A DNA stretch of 64,000 nucleotides from Schistosoma mansoni (taxonomy: Eukaryota; Platyhelminthes; Trematoda; Strigeidida; Schistosomatidae): contig NC_031502.1 of assembly GCF_000237925.1 (NCBI RefSeq), positions 19,900,909 to 19,964,908 on the forward strand, written 5' to 3'. This document shows, in pieces, positions 35,273-49,200 of the stretch; the first letter of the stretch is position 1, and each line of letters starts with the position of its first letter. A program made the translations under genes and the position numbers. The notes beneath the pieces were generated by a model. That model did no database searches and was not told the origin of the DNA. It was given only the letters and a program-made list of their open reading frames with translations.

Positions 35273-38200
35273 GTGAAATCAACGGAATTCCAATAAATTC
35301 TAGAAATTTCTATCACATTAGCGTGCAACATTTAGTTTACATATGATACTAAGGGACATGTATCGTTTAATAAATTAGAAGGGATTTCACTTTAGTTGAG
35401 GCTACATTGTTATTTATTCCGAATGATCCTTCAAAGTGATCCTTCACAATTGTAGTCCCTAAAATTCAGGATAAACTCCATATACAAATCATTTTCAGCT
35501 GGTCAGTACAGGTTGTTTTTGTTTTACTATTTGTTTTAACTTCAACAAATTAACTATTGTAAACCACTACATTCCGAACTATTCAATAGAACAATCTGGG
35601 CGTCGTCGCCTATGTTGTAGAGTATTTAAAAACTACTACCCTTTTTCCTGTCACATAGTAAAAGCAAATAAGCTCATGTAACTGGAGGTGAAAGATCATG
35701 AAAGTATACTAGTTATGCCATACAAATATGAAGAAACCAAAGTTGTGGTCTTTCGCACATTGGGTTTATTTACTTTGAAAAATTGCTTACCATACTGACT
35801 GAGAGATATTTATATAAAATGTCTAATATGATTATCGATAATTTATATTATCTATCTGGTCCTGAGATTTCTCAAAGGCCATAAGATTAATCATACGTGA
35901 ATAAAGGTAAAAACAGTTTGTTGCTTACTTGAATTCGGAACTCACAAATGGTTCAGAGTCAGCTGTCGACATAAATTAAACTGACAGTTCAAGCTGTCAC
36001 AGCATGACAACAAGGAAGATTAGAAAGTTGGTAAGTGGAATAGTCTTCAAGGCACTGGGAAACTAAACATAAAAAGTATAGTTTGTATGAGATAGGGAAT
36101 GTACATTACCTGTAAAATATCACTGAACCCTGACCAAATAATTTACTAGGCTGGACTTTTTCTACGTTAGATTACTTCATTGGATGCTGAACAATTTACA
36201 GAAGTTCCTCAGGATCAAGGATGACTAATGAGAAGTGATCAGTGCATTCCGTGTGGCTGGGCTTCGCAGTAGATGGGTATTGTTGTACATTTTACTTTTC
36301 TGACTAATTTTTTATCTAAAATTCCATTTGTACTGACATCGAATAGGGCACTTCGCTTGGTTAACATAATAAGGTAAGCCCAGCAATGCAATTATCACGT
36401 GGTACAACTTTAACTTTACTTAAGTAATCACAACATTAACGGGGGAGATATTAGCAATGATACTAAACCCAATTAATTAAGGAACAAGTTAATTAAAATG
36501 TATAGATTGCTCTTTAAAAGGCTCACTGGTTTTCAGAATTCTTTGTGGTTATATGGCGTCAAAAGCGTAATTCGTAGAATTTAACTTGAACTACATGTGT
36601 TAAAATTTGTACTTGTTGATACTTAGGTAGAAATATTTACTTTTATTTCTGATAACTTCCAGGAGTCCGAATTCTTTTTTATCTTTTTCTGGCAATCCCT
36701 TAAATTTTTTGCTATTTCACCATTTATGACTGTCTAAGTGATAAGTTACATGTGAATTAACGTTTCGATTGAGGGGTTCTTTTGTGTGTAGGTTATATTA
36801 CATGCGTTCTTCTGCTCGAGAAAAATCCTCTCATATATAGATTTTGCATAAGAATGATCTTTTGTTTTCACCTACGAAAGTAAAGTTGTCATTTTGGACT
36901 TTCTACTCTACATATCCCGTTTACTTTCGGCTCCAGATGAAATTGCTACTATTCATTTCGCAAACAATTTGGTTTCCTCAGTGTATCATCCCATTTTTTG
37001 GATTGTTTGTATGACACTTGCTGCATATACTCATCAGCATGGCAAACGAAATCGTCTACTTCGTTTTGATGAATAATATTGATATGACGGTCGGAGTAAG
37101 TGGTTTTAAAAACTCTAACCGCAAGACAAATCTTCGATACTAAGAACCTAGTTTTGTTGTCTATATGCGTTTTGCTGTTAGGTCTAGATATAAATGATTC
37201 AAGTGGCTGTAGGTCGTTCATCACTAGCAGAAGAAAATTTCGCCATTAGTTAGAGCGGAACAGAATGAGAGGATTATCGTAGTATGATTGATAAAATATC
37301 TGATTTCAAAATGCAGGACGTCAACAAAAGGCACGAAGATAATAGACAAAAAGACCGTAAGTGAGAGGACTCAAACGTTACCTCTATTGATTCGGAGATT
37401 CAGAATTTATAATCTAAAAATGCGAGAGAATGTGAATTAGGGAGGACTAAAGGATATAAAAGCTGACTCCTACAGAGACTTCGCAACCGCTAACCGAAAA
37501 GTATTTTTGGAATGGTTCCCGATGTGAATCACAGAATGTCTCAACAACTTCATGAAAATAGTGCTTGTCTAATAAATGATGGGAAAAGGTCAAAATCCGC
37601 CCAATATTGCTGCGGGGAAATCTGAGGTATCATCTGGTCCTAATCCAAAGGTCATACAGTCCCATGAACGTTCGGATTTTTACCGATGGCGTAATCCCAT
37701 GTACTCAGCCAAAATCACTATAAAATACCAGTCATAATAAATGACAATACGGACTGTGATGTCAATTTCTGGCTGTTTAGTTGTATTGATGGCATTCGAG
37801 TAGGAGTATTAAAGACATATGTTGCCTGGCTCCATGAGAGGAACTATACTGACACTCGGACAGATCTGATGTATCATCGGAAGACATAATAAAGAGGAAG
37901 ACGGATCTGAATGAATTGGTAAATTGACAATAAACCAGTCGTGACAACTTACGTCTGGTGACACTTTAGGCAGTCACGTCATGGCAGTGGATAAGTTGCT
38001 CCTTTAAAAAGTTTGTGCACGCCTTTCTTCATTTATACTCAGTAACCTTCGTGTAAGCGGCAGGTTGAAAATCAAAGGAATACAGAGATATTCTACAAAA
38101 GAATCTTGAGGAATGCATTTTGATCAGAGTTACTTTGCTGGATGCAACATATAAGGCTTGGAGCCTCTTTGGAAGAAGATAGTTGGACCTAATCTTACAT

Positions 38201-39259
38201 TTTGCCTCAAGCCGATACACCGATTATTATACTCCTTGAATTTAATTTTAGGCTTTAGTGATATGTTCAGTTATAAACTAAGAAATCACAGTAGATTTGT
38301 CGAAATACAGCATTACTGTAGATCTAACACACGACAAGAAGTCTTCCTACGTCTGTTTTCTGTCATTTGAAATAGACTACCCGTTAGATTATGTGAAACG
38401 GACACCATAAGCCACTTGATTTATGGGTTAGATGGAATTCTAGACACTTGAAAATATATCAGTGTAAAGACTTGTAAAGACATACTTGGCCCACTGAATG
38501 TGCAAAATAACCTTACAAAATCTTTAATATATTACAGTAGAGCCACTAATCTCCTCCCTTAAAAACTCACTTAAAAGAGAGGAGCTGACGTATTTCGTCC
38601 TTAAACTATCTGAAAAATGTACATTACTTAACTTGGACTATTAATTTCTTAATATCACAAAGGCAGGTTGAGTAAATTTATACTCCATAGGCAACCGAAT
38701 CAAAAGAATGGCAAAAAGTACACTATATTTCATGAGGTACATTCAAATACTTTTAGCCACCTGTATGAACGTTTGTGATTGGTTTTCACAGTAATGGTTA
38801 TCTCGAATATGTTGGTCTATTCTTATTACCCTTTTATTCTGTTCATAATGGTAGTCTGTACTTATAGATGTAGACGGCAAAGTTTTTTTACTGAGAAGGA
38901 AGGAACGCTGTATGATGAATGTAAAATGTAGTTGCACAAAATATGGACCTGTTTTAGTCCCACTGCATACAGGAAATACTGGCAACCACACCCTTGTTGG
39001 CTTTGTGTGTTTTGCTGTTCAAGTAAGATAGACCCTGGAGCCGATGTTTCTTCTGGCTTCGGCTGGCATGAATCTGAACCCCCACGTTTTGGTTCAAACT
39101 AAAGATCTTCCTTGTTAGATCCAGTAATCACTTTTACGGTCGCTGTTACAGCGTACTCTTCAGTAAATGCTAGCTAATAAATTGAAGAAGCATGCTCCAT
39201 ATTAAAAGGCATACCAGGTTTAGTCACGTCGCCGTTTATACAATGGTTGGTATCGCATA
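35273..39259. other. Unassigned stretch before the CR1-like LINE
   Basis: No SINEs and no supported exon. Parts after 37240 may be the worn 5' part of the CR1-like element. Upstream exons of the unrecognised gene could also lie here. Confidence 0.4.
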
Positions 39260-40604
39260 GAAAAAATAGCTTTCCACTACGAATAACTTAACACGTTAAG
39301 AAACTTCTGAAACGTTGGAAAGTTATGGAATGTGACAATAGTCCAAAAAGGTTTTTCTCTTACATGAAGATACGAACTCAGAGAAACGATGGAATCCCAT
39401 TACGTTTGACACACGAAAGTCCGTTGATATTGACAAGAAATGGTGGCACAAAAGCGAAAGCTTCATAGGAATAATTCAGTCAAGTGCTTTCCACCGACGA
39501 TAGTAAAAGAGCAATGATCAGTCGTGATGATGGCAGTTTGCAGACGAATCATGTGGTTATGGAGAAAGGGACTGTCTTCGATTAACTCAACATCTCAAAC
39601 TGGATAAGTCCGTTTGTCTTGACAACGTTCATACTAGAACTATGAAAACCCTGACGGACATAACTGATGAAACCCTGGCAATACTGTTTGATATATCTTG
39701 GCGGTAAACTAAACTGCTAAGCGACTTGAAAGATTTGATGATCAGTGTGATTTATAAAGCGGGAAATATAGACCTGATTAGTGACTATCAACCCAGTAGT
39801 CAATCGAGCGTAGTCGTCAGACTATGTGTGTTCACAATCTTTTATCAAGGGGTCGACATAGTTTTAATAAAAGTGGGAATGTTCCGGTAGATGTACTTTT
39901 CACAGATCTAAGTAAAGTCCTTTACAAGATCTCTAATTTGAGTCCAAAAATTAAAACTGGAGAATTTTGGCATCGATTGTCAAATCACAAGCTGGATAAT
40001 TAACTTTTATAATGATGGGAGACAGCAACTACCGGTAACTGTGGCCGTATCAGCATAGAAACCTGCAGGAATAGGAGTTTTCTCAGGCATAATTCCAGGA
40101 TCTTAAAAAATTAAAAAGACCTTAAAAGCTTGAGAGTCATGATAAACAATGACCACAAAACTGCGAGTAGTTGTAAAGCTGCCGCTACTGAAGGTTTCAG
40201 CGCCTTATGTGCTATTCGTTAGTAATTTCGAAACTTGAAAGAAGGAATAATTAGGATATTATGTCCGATTTTCGTGAGGTTTCGCTAGGAATGCGAGATT
40301 CTATCAGCGAGTCCTTGTTTAAAGAATGCTGGAACGACTTCAAAGGCGAGGTGCCAAAATGGTATACGACTTATTTGGACTATCCCTTGAAGACAGCTTA
40401 AAACACCCCAACCTAATTCCGTTATATGCCGCAGGGGTTAATATAGGTCAACAGACCTCTTATACTTACTACTGAAAATGGAAGATTCGTTGTCAGTGGT
40501 CTTGTCACTTTAATGAGAATAATCTAGATGAAGGAAGTGATGCTCATAAATTTTCGTCTGTCAGCGCTGAATACATTATCGCAGTTCCATATCTGAATTT
40601 TGTT
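39260..40604 (+). mobile_element. Decayed CR1-like LINE
   Basis: Scattered frames match a CR1-type reverse transcriptase: DNSPKRFFSYMK before the RT domain, DETLAILF and DLISDYQP, a VDVLFTDLSKVLYKI block near 39890, KLENFGI, and at about 40340 LERLQRRGAKMVYDLFGLS with EDSLKHPNLIPLY. It carries many stops and shifts, so it is old. The 5' limit is uncertain and may lie within 37240-39260. The RTE element abuts its 3' side. Confidence 0.6.
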
Positions 40605-43600
40605 CCGCCTGTAGCTATTCTAGAGTTACTGACGGTCCCAAGCCCGGGTAAAGGAGGAGGGTTTGGCATGGGCTTAGCGACCCCATCCCGTAGAAAAGTT
40701 AACTCGCTAAAAAAACGCTAACCAGAAAAAATAATTCAAACCATTTAAACTCTGCCCTGGGAGTTGAAGGAATAATTATGACGCCTCATGATGAAAGCCG
40801 AAAGTCACGAGGCCGATGCACCTTCTAACAACCAGAGCAACACTCTTTATAGGTACATGGAACATCCGGACAATGTGGGAGACAGGGAAGACTAGTCAAA
40901 TGGCAATGGAAATGAGGAGATACAAATTGGCAGTATTTGGAATAAGCGAAACCCATCGGACACAAGCTGGACAACAAAGGCTAGGTACGGGAGAGATGCT
41001 GCTGTACTCCGGTCACGAAGGGGAAAATGCTCCACACACTCAGGGAGTTGCTCTAATTCTGTCCAAAGAAGCACGAAATGCACTTGTGGGATGGGAATCT
41101 CATGGACCCAGGATAATCAAAGCATCATTCAGAACAAAGAAGCAAGGGATCACAGTGAACGTTATCCAATGTTATGCACCCACCAATGATAGCAACAACG
41201 ATGATAAAGATCAGTTCTATGAAAGGCTGCAATCAATTATAGCGAAGTGCTCACGAAAGGACCTCACCATCCTGATGGGAGATCTAAATGCTAAAGTTGG
41301 AGTGGACAACACAGGATATGAAGATATAATTGGACTACATGGACTAGGAGAGAGAAATGAAAATGGGGAGAGACTTGCAAACCTATGTGCATTCAACAAA
41401 TTGGTTATAAGCGGCACAGTATTCCCACACAAGCGCATACACAAAGCTACATGGATCTCACCGGACCAAACCACAGAGAACCAGATAGATCACATCTGTA
41501 TCAACAAAAAATTCCGAAGATCAATGGAAGATGTGAGAACCCGGAGAGGAGCTGACATAGCTTCAGATCACCACCTGGTTGTGGCCAAGATGAGACTGAA
41601 GCTGAAGAAACACTGGACAACTGAACAACCAGCACTACAAAGGTTCAATACAGCCTTCCTTCAAGATACTGACAAGCTCCATGAATTCAAGATAACTCTC
41701 AACAACAGTTCCAAGCTCTACAAGATCTACTGAATGAACAAGAAACTACTTTGGAGGACAACTGGAAAGAGATAAAAGAAGCACTAACTTCAACGTGTCA
41801 GGAGGTTCTTGGTCCTAAGAAGCATCATCTTAAGGAATAGATCTCTATGGGAAAACTGGACAAGATTCAAGAAAAGAAGAACAAGAAACTAGCAATTAAC
41901 AACAGTGGGACACATGCAGAGAAAGTCAAAGCACAAGCAGACTACGCAGAAGCAAACAGGGAAGTGAAGAAAAGCAATAAAGCCGACAAGCAGAAATACA
42001 TGGGAGAACTAGCGACGACGGTGAAAAAAGCTGCAAGAGAAGGGAACATGAAACAACTATATGATATATTGAGGAATCTGGCAAGATATTGCAAACCGGA
42101 GAAACCATTCAAGGACAAAGAAGGAAAGACAATCACTGAGATTCAAGAACAGAGGAAAAGATGGGCAGAATACTTCGAGGAACTGCTGAATAGACCAGCC
42201 CCACTGAATACACCGAACATCGAAGCAGCACACACTGACCTTCCAATAGATGTCACTCCACCAACGATCGAAGAAGTCAAGATGGCCATCAGACAAATCA
42301 AAAGTGGGAAGGCGGCAGGACCTGACAATATACCAGCAGAAGCACTGAAGTCAGACATTGAAATAACTGCAAACATGCTTCACCTTCTATTCAAGAAGAT
42401 TTGGGAAGAGGAACAAGTGCCAATGGACTGGAAAGAAGGATATCTCATCAAGATATCAAAGAAAGGAGATCTGAGCAAATGTGAGAACTACAGAGGCATC
42501 AGTTTATTATCAGTACCAGGAAAAGTTTTCAACAGAGTGCTGCTGAATCGGATGAAAGGCGCAGTAGACGCCGAAATTAGGGATCAACAGGCTGGATTCC
42601 GTAGGGATAGGTCATGCACAGACTAGATTGCGACACTACGGATCATCGTTGAACAATCAGTCGAGTGGAACTCATCACTATACATCAACTTCATTGATTT
42701 TGAGAAGGCGTTTGACAGCGTGGACAGGAGAACATTATGGAAAATTCTTCGTCCCTATGGAGTTCCTGAAAAGATTGTCAACATTATCCAAAACTCATAC
42801 GGTGGACTACAGTGCAAAGTGGTGCATGGAGGACAGCTGACAGATGCATTTCCAGTAAGGACCGGAGTCAGACAAGACTGTCTACTCTCCCCATTCCTCT
42901 TCCTTCTAGTGATTGACTGGATTATGAAGAATTCGACATCTGACGGGAAATACGGAATACAATGGACAGCTTAGAATCAATTAGACGATTTGGACTTCGC
43001 AGATGACCTAGCCCTCCTCTCTCATACACACGAACAAATGCAGATGAAGACAGCAAATGTAGCATCAGCCTCTGCATCGATAGGCCTCCACATTCACAAA
43101 GGAAAAAGCAAGATTCTCAAATGCGACACGGAGAACACCAACCCAATCACACTTGATGGCGAAACTGTGGAAGAGGTGAAAACATTCCAGTACCTGGGGA
43201 GCATCGTTGATAAACAAGGAGGATCGGATGCAGATGTAAAGGCGAGGATTGGCAAAGCAAGGGAAGCATTTCTACAATTGAAGAATATATGGAACTCAAA
43301 ACAACTGTCAACTAATTTCAAAGTCAGAATCTTTAATACGAACGTCAATACAGTCCTACTGTACGGAGCTGAAACGTGGAGAGCTACTACGACCATCATC
43401 AGGAAGGTACGAGTATTTATCAACAGCTGTCTACGCAAAATACTCAACATCCATTGGCCGGATACTATCAGCAACAGCGTTTTATGGGAGAGGACAAACC
43501 AGCTTCCAGCCGAAGAGGAAATTAGGAAAAGATGTTGGAAGTGGATCGGATATACACTAAGGAAATCATCAATGTGCATTACAAGGCAATCCCTAACTTG

Positions 43601-43834
43601 GAATCCTGAAGGGAAGCGGAAAAGAGGAAGACCAAAGAACACATTACGCCGGGAAATAGATGCCGATATGAAAAGGATGAATGTTGACTGGAAAGAACTG
43701 GAAAGGAAGGCTCAGGACAGAGTTAGATGGAGAATGCTGGTGAGCGGCGTATGCTCCTCGACGAGGGGTAACGGGCTTAAGTAAGTAAGTAAGTGAGTAA
43801 GTAAGTAAGTAAGTAAGTAAGTAAGAACCTGACC
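40605..43834 (+). mobile_element. Nearly full-length RTE-clade LINE (SR2/Perere-3-like)
   Basis: The element starts near 40605 with a 5' UTR also seen at 289-401, 13828-13950 and 60322-60445. From 40816 it encodes an apurinic-type endonuclease (GTWNIRTMWETGK, ISETH, DLNAKVG, IDHICI, SDHHLV), and then a reverse transcriptase: KAAGPDNIPAEAL, NYRGISLLSVPGK, DFEKAFDSVDR, and FADD near 43000. A C-terminal domain ([28 protein letters not shown]) ends with TAA at 43782. The tail is a GTAA tandem to about 43826. Span and order match a single RTE ORF of roughly 990 codons. This copy has one frame change between 41730 and 41847 and in-frame stops near 42624 and 42972, so it is inactive but young. The RTE clade is clear; the family name is tentative. 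Confidence 0.88.
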
Positions 43835-46216
43835 GCAAAGCATCTCTTAGTCCGTACATCCGATAAACATTCGTTCTACAATAAAGGAGCTGCCTGTAGA
43901 CCGGTAGCAAGAAACTTTAAAATATGTATAACATTATGTTCATTTTGTGAACATTATGACATCTGAGTAACAATTCGTTTTTAACGCAGCATCCATATGA
44001 TGCACTAACTTTTACACTGCATAATTTATTTGCAATTCACCAATCAACCATTTATGCAATAACATTTTGCTACCCTGCTTTGCAGGTAAACGTTTGCTAC
44101 GACACTCGAAAAACAATAGATGAAGGGGTTTAACTTGAAAAATAATACGGCATTTTCAAACAGTTTTATCTTGCCTTTAAAATGACTTACCTCATATAAG
44201 CTATGGATATTGTGGAGAAATCGTTATTTTAATGGTCGCAAAATTATCCTAAGCGATGGATGCAAATTCACCGTTGTGACCAATTTTGTGCAATTTCGAA
44301 CGTTCTCAAAGGTTGTAAAAATGTAATGCAAGTATAATTGTTAAAGTTTGACCTGAAAATTGCGAAGATGCTTTGCTTTAGATGCACTATTTAGGATAAT
44401 AAAATGATATACACTAAACATTTCAGCGGACGTAAAATTGAATTTCTGATCCCTCGTGGCTAATTTAATGAGGTGAGACACATCAGGAAGCAATCGCATG
44501 CTCGCCTGACTCAGTCCAGCAATCATTGCCTTCGAAAATTAATATCATGTATTGGTTCGCCGTATCTCTATCTTTTTTACAACCTTCATTCCTGATAACC
44601 AGTTCCGATAGTCGGTTGGAGAGTTGTAATGGACGTGCAACACAAATTACAGGTATAAAAGTGTATAAAGACTCAGAGCTTCCTCAGTTAAACTATTAAT
44701 TCAGCTTAAAGTCTTGAATCTAACAGTGACATCAACAATTTCGTGGGATGAACGATTTCTTGAAGATGCATGAAGCCAGTTGTGACACACTTCCCTGACT
44801 TATGTAATCCATGATCAATGACTGCGGAGCAATGCAGTGTTATATTTGAGTTTTCGCAGCACTAGATCCATAGACAGCGTCATATATCATATGCCAACGG
44901 AAATCCACTTACAACGTGCCTGCTGAATTCGAGGGTAGCTCCATTCCTCCACCTATAAATGATATTTGCTTTTGAAGATCTAGAAGGATGAAGTATGGGT
45001 CATGATTGATATTCATAATAACTAGATGAGATTTAGCAAACAAACATGCCTGGTACCAGTGTGTGAGTTTCGGATACGGCAAATGTGAGTGGTCTTCCAT
45101 GCAGTGACTACACTCTAAGAAAGAATTACCAACGCTAGGAATATGAGCGATTTCGAATCCAGGCTATTGTTACTAAATGATATCTAGAACATGAATTGAT
45201 CCATGTTAATGATCTCGATAAAACCATACATCAAGGTGAATAGTAAAAATGATAGAGATAGGAAAAACGGAAAATTTTGAAGTTAATTTTGATTATTCGT
45301 CTGCCCGATAGTAGTCAGTGTAACTTCAGGATGTACATAATACTTCACAGAAACTTCAACATAATTCATCGTGAAAGTTTCATTAAAAATAATTGTTTTC
45401 ATTAAGGTCTCTTTAAAATTTTTACTTCGTTTCGTTGTGAGAAAAATTGAATCGACATTTTCGTACTTCTTTGAAACATCTGTGTTTTAATGATGCTATG
45501 GTAACTATATAAGGACATGCAGCCCCGCTTTGGTCGAAATAACATTGGATTTTCAGAATCACTATCATGCCAGTATACAGATTTGAAGGCGATGTAAACA
45601 TAAATTGTGTAGGTTTTTAAAGTGCTGAATAATTCGAAATCGCAAAGGTTTACTCTCCTGGAACATGGCTTATTAATCGAGACAATCTATATTTGACCAT
45701 AGAGGTTTTTGGAATAATCAAAAGAACACGTTTGCTTAACGCTATCTTTCCACTTCTCATCCACGAAAAGTTTTCATTCGATAAGGTTTGTTAATCTGTC
45801 TTAAAGAAGATCAAAACAGACTTTTTATACTGCTCTTTCTGCCTGCAACGTGGTGGATAGATTAGAAGGTAAAACTGAGTATAGTTAATCACTGTATATT
45901 AGATTACACTGTAACAATTGAGATAAGACAAATTGCAGATGTTTATCTTGGAGGAACACTTTTGGCATATTACTCGACAAATGCCAAGGAATTTTTCACA
46001 CCATGTTCAAAAATGTGTTTGAGAACTATTCCTAAGAGAGATTTGCTGATGCTTAAGACGATTGATTTCCCAGTAACGTAACTATTCATTTTAACACTTT
46101 TAGGGTGTTTCCCCGAGACTAGAATATTCTGTTAGTTCAGCTATCAAATGTCACCCAGCTTCGTGTTATTGCACTTGCTGTGTAAGTTCGAATTTATTCT
46201 AAATCAACTGTTTTAG
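43835..46216. other. Unassigned stretch after the RTE element
   Basis: No repeat family and no convincing exon. It would be intronic or 5' flank if the 32-nt exon at 46217 is real. Confidence 0.4.
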
Positions 46217-46248
46217 TATTCCTCGCCACAGTGCTGCTGTTACGATCC
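46217..46248 (+). CDS. Candidate 32-nt micro-exon of the unrecognised gene
   Basis: It is bounded by a CAACTGTTTTAG acceptor and a GTGAGT donor. It enters in phase 0 and leaves two bases (CC) that join the first base (A) of the next exon to give Pro. It encodes ten residues, including a Cys-Cys-Cys run, with no stop. The fit is good but short, and chance cannot be excluded. Confidence 0.42.
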
Positions 46249-49200
46249 GTGAGTTTACACAGTCGCTTATTTTTCAAAGTTTCAAAATACACGACTTAAT
46301 GCACTTCTGTTATAAATGATTACTTCCAAAAAGATCCTATTGAAAACTAATTATCCTCCTATTTAATTAACAAAAGTAAGGTTAATAATAGGTATTGGCA
46401 TGCGTTACTTACCAAACTTGTTGATCAATCTTTCAGCACACAATATTGATACACTGGGTGAAAGTTTAGGGACGTTTTGAGCTTTTAGATGTTTATATTT
46501 TCACACGGTTTGCATTACTAATTACAGTTGATCAATCAAAGTAAGTATGTCAACTACAATATTTAACTTCGATGATTAAAGTTCGAGTGTCGTTAAATTC
46601 AATATCAAATTCCTAGCAGTATGCCAATTTCACTGGTTGTTTATGTTTTGTACAAGACTGAATATTGTATTTCGAGACTTTAAATGGAAACATTCTTTTC
46701 CGTAAACAACTTCCATTGCAGTAAGTGAGTAACCTCTCAATTCAGTCATGCACGAGTGAAATAAAATATCACATGATCGCTGTTTTGTAAGCTGTTCCCG
46801 AATGACCATACACATACATCCCACTAGAGTTGGACGTCATCAGGATAAATTTTATTCATTAAATACTTTTTATTCTTCGTAATAACGACTATAAAAATAT
46901 TAAAATCGTTAAAGTGTACATGGTTGCCACAATAATACTAGTACACCTCTGAAAAGACTAGAAGTGAGAGTATAAAGCTTCGGTTAATAATTCAAAACTT
47001 GATATAGTTAGCTTTCCGAAAAGTCCAATTACTTAAAATTTTAATTTTTACAGTTGCTAAAATAGCTCGTTTTTATTTGAATCTTGAATTTTACATTTTG
47101 AGTTGAGCAATTATTCAACTTCTGATTGACGTTTCGAAACAAAGACTCACTTTAGGTGTATCAAGACATGCTTTCAGACTTTATAAACAATATAAAACTG
47201 GAGACCAGAAGTTCTGGACAACTACTAATGAGCTTAAAAATAATTTCAACCGAAAAATAATTTGACTACCTGAAAAATTTACCACCTTGAGATATCATCT
47301 GTGTCTTTTAGCTTCATCCTTTATAAGAAGCTAAATCTTAAAGCAGTCCGATTTCATTTCCATTCAAGTTGCTAAGTGCATTCATATAAACGTTATGGAA
47401 CCTTACCGTTCAGAGATGTTTACTTTGTTATGCATACGTGGCTTTATTAGTCAAACTAAAAATCAGTCTTCGTATTTGAGTTTCTAGAGGTATATTGACG
47501 TGAATTTTTCAGTTATTGTGGCTGAAGTTGCTATAAATGAGAAACCGATGAATGAGAAATGGGGGTTTCGGACTCTGTAACCTGACATAATGCGTTTTTC
47601 CTATATCTCGTATAAGATAAATTAGCTTGAAAAGCACTTTTAAAGTAATCTCTTTAAGTCGATGGTCTACAGCCAAAAGCTAAGAAGTGATTTTTCATTA
47701 TGTCAATAAAAGTTCTGACATTTTCCATTTTATAAAACAAGAGTTTATAGACTTGTTTATTATGTATCAAGAGTTATTATACATATCACAGCATGAAATT
47801 ACCTTCGTGAACAATCACTTAAGTGTGTCTTTTATTTTTAGATGCCTTTACAAGCCAATGACACCGACACCAAGTTATTATCGAGCCACAGTTAACAGTG
47901 CTTTGAGATGCCGTTATCCTGAATCTGATGGGTCTAAATACACTATAGCATCTGATACTGCTAATCATATAGCGAAGTCACAAAGTGCTTCAAGAACCTC
48001 TAGAAGCCCAAAGAGAGTAAGGTTCACATTATTTTTGGTTACTTTCAAGAGCGTATTTTTATAGCATTTAATGAAATAATACTCATTTATTACCATGTTT
48101 ACTTTAAATAAGATAACTTAAGAATCGATTTTTGGCTTCATCTTGTAAATAATATTTGTTCAGTAAAAAGAATAATTTTCTGATTTATTTTGTTATTTAT
48201 CCGATTCTAAGGCTATATTAAAGATTAATTTATTCATTTGTTTGTACATTTTCTGTTCTGTTTTAAGACAGGCAACGTGAATGGACCATATTCGTATAGA
48301 TCTCAATGTCGACCGAGATCATTATCTGCACGTGGTTATCAAAGTGAGTTATGTTTCATTAATAATATTTACTATTGTTTCGTATACAAATACAAAGTTA
48401 CATTTTAGTACATTACCTAAACGACAGTATCATAACTTTAGCGAAACTGGATCTGACATTGTCAAAGTTCCTGGTGAAAGTATCCACTTGTTGTACTAGA
48501 AATATAACTGACTGTTTTTTACAGATATCAACTAGATGTTTGAGAATTAATGCCAAACACATATTTGTAAAAGCATTGGCTTTGTATTTTTGTCTAAAAC
48601 TAAGCTTATTCGAGGACGAATATCGGATTGTACATAGGTACTCAGTAAATGAAAGATGTGAATAAATAAGTAATATATAATAAGACTATTGACAATATGT
48701 GGAGAGATTTTTCACTGAAACAAAACATGAAAGTATGGAACAACGTGAAAGTTGATATTTAGAGACGGATAAGAAGCTGAATGTATCTTGTAAAGAATTC
48801 TTTGTCATTTTACTAGTATCCTTCAATGAAATCAAGACTTTTGGTTTTTATTTTTTTTTTGTGTGCTTAAATTACATTCCATTTTTGTGTATTTAGTAGT
48901 GGATTAAAATAGAATTGAGTTTTTTATTATCATCTTTAGAGATATTTTTCAGCTAGTTGCTTACGTTAGTTGCTAAAATTGAAGTGATAGTAAGGAGGTG
49001 TGATGATAGTAAGGTGTCTGTCTCGGACAACCATCATAAAAGCGATGCTGCCTTCCCAAAAGGAAGGGTAGAGTTAGAAAAGATTAACCCTAAAAATGCA
49101 CACCTCACCTTATCCCAAGGATTTCGGCCGCCGGCGGTAAGGTCCCAACAAGTAAGGAGCTAACAAGAAAATTATTCACAAAAAGGTTGTGTGTGACCAG

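Noticed and set aside
36894-37224. Overlapping 60- and 91-residue frames on opposite strands
   Set aside because: Neither shows a domain or splice context, and the region may be worn LINE sequence.
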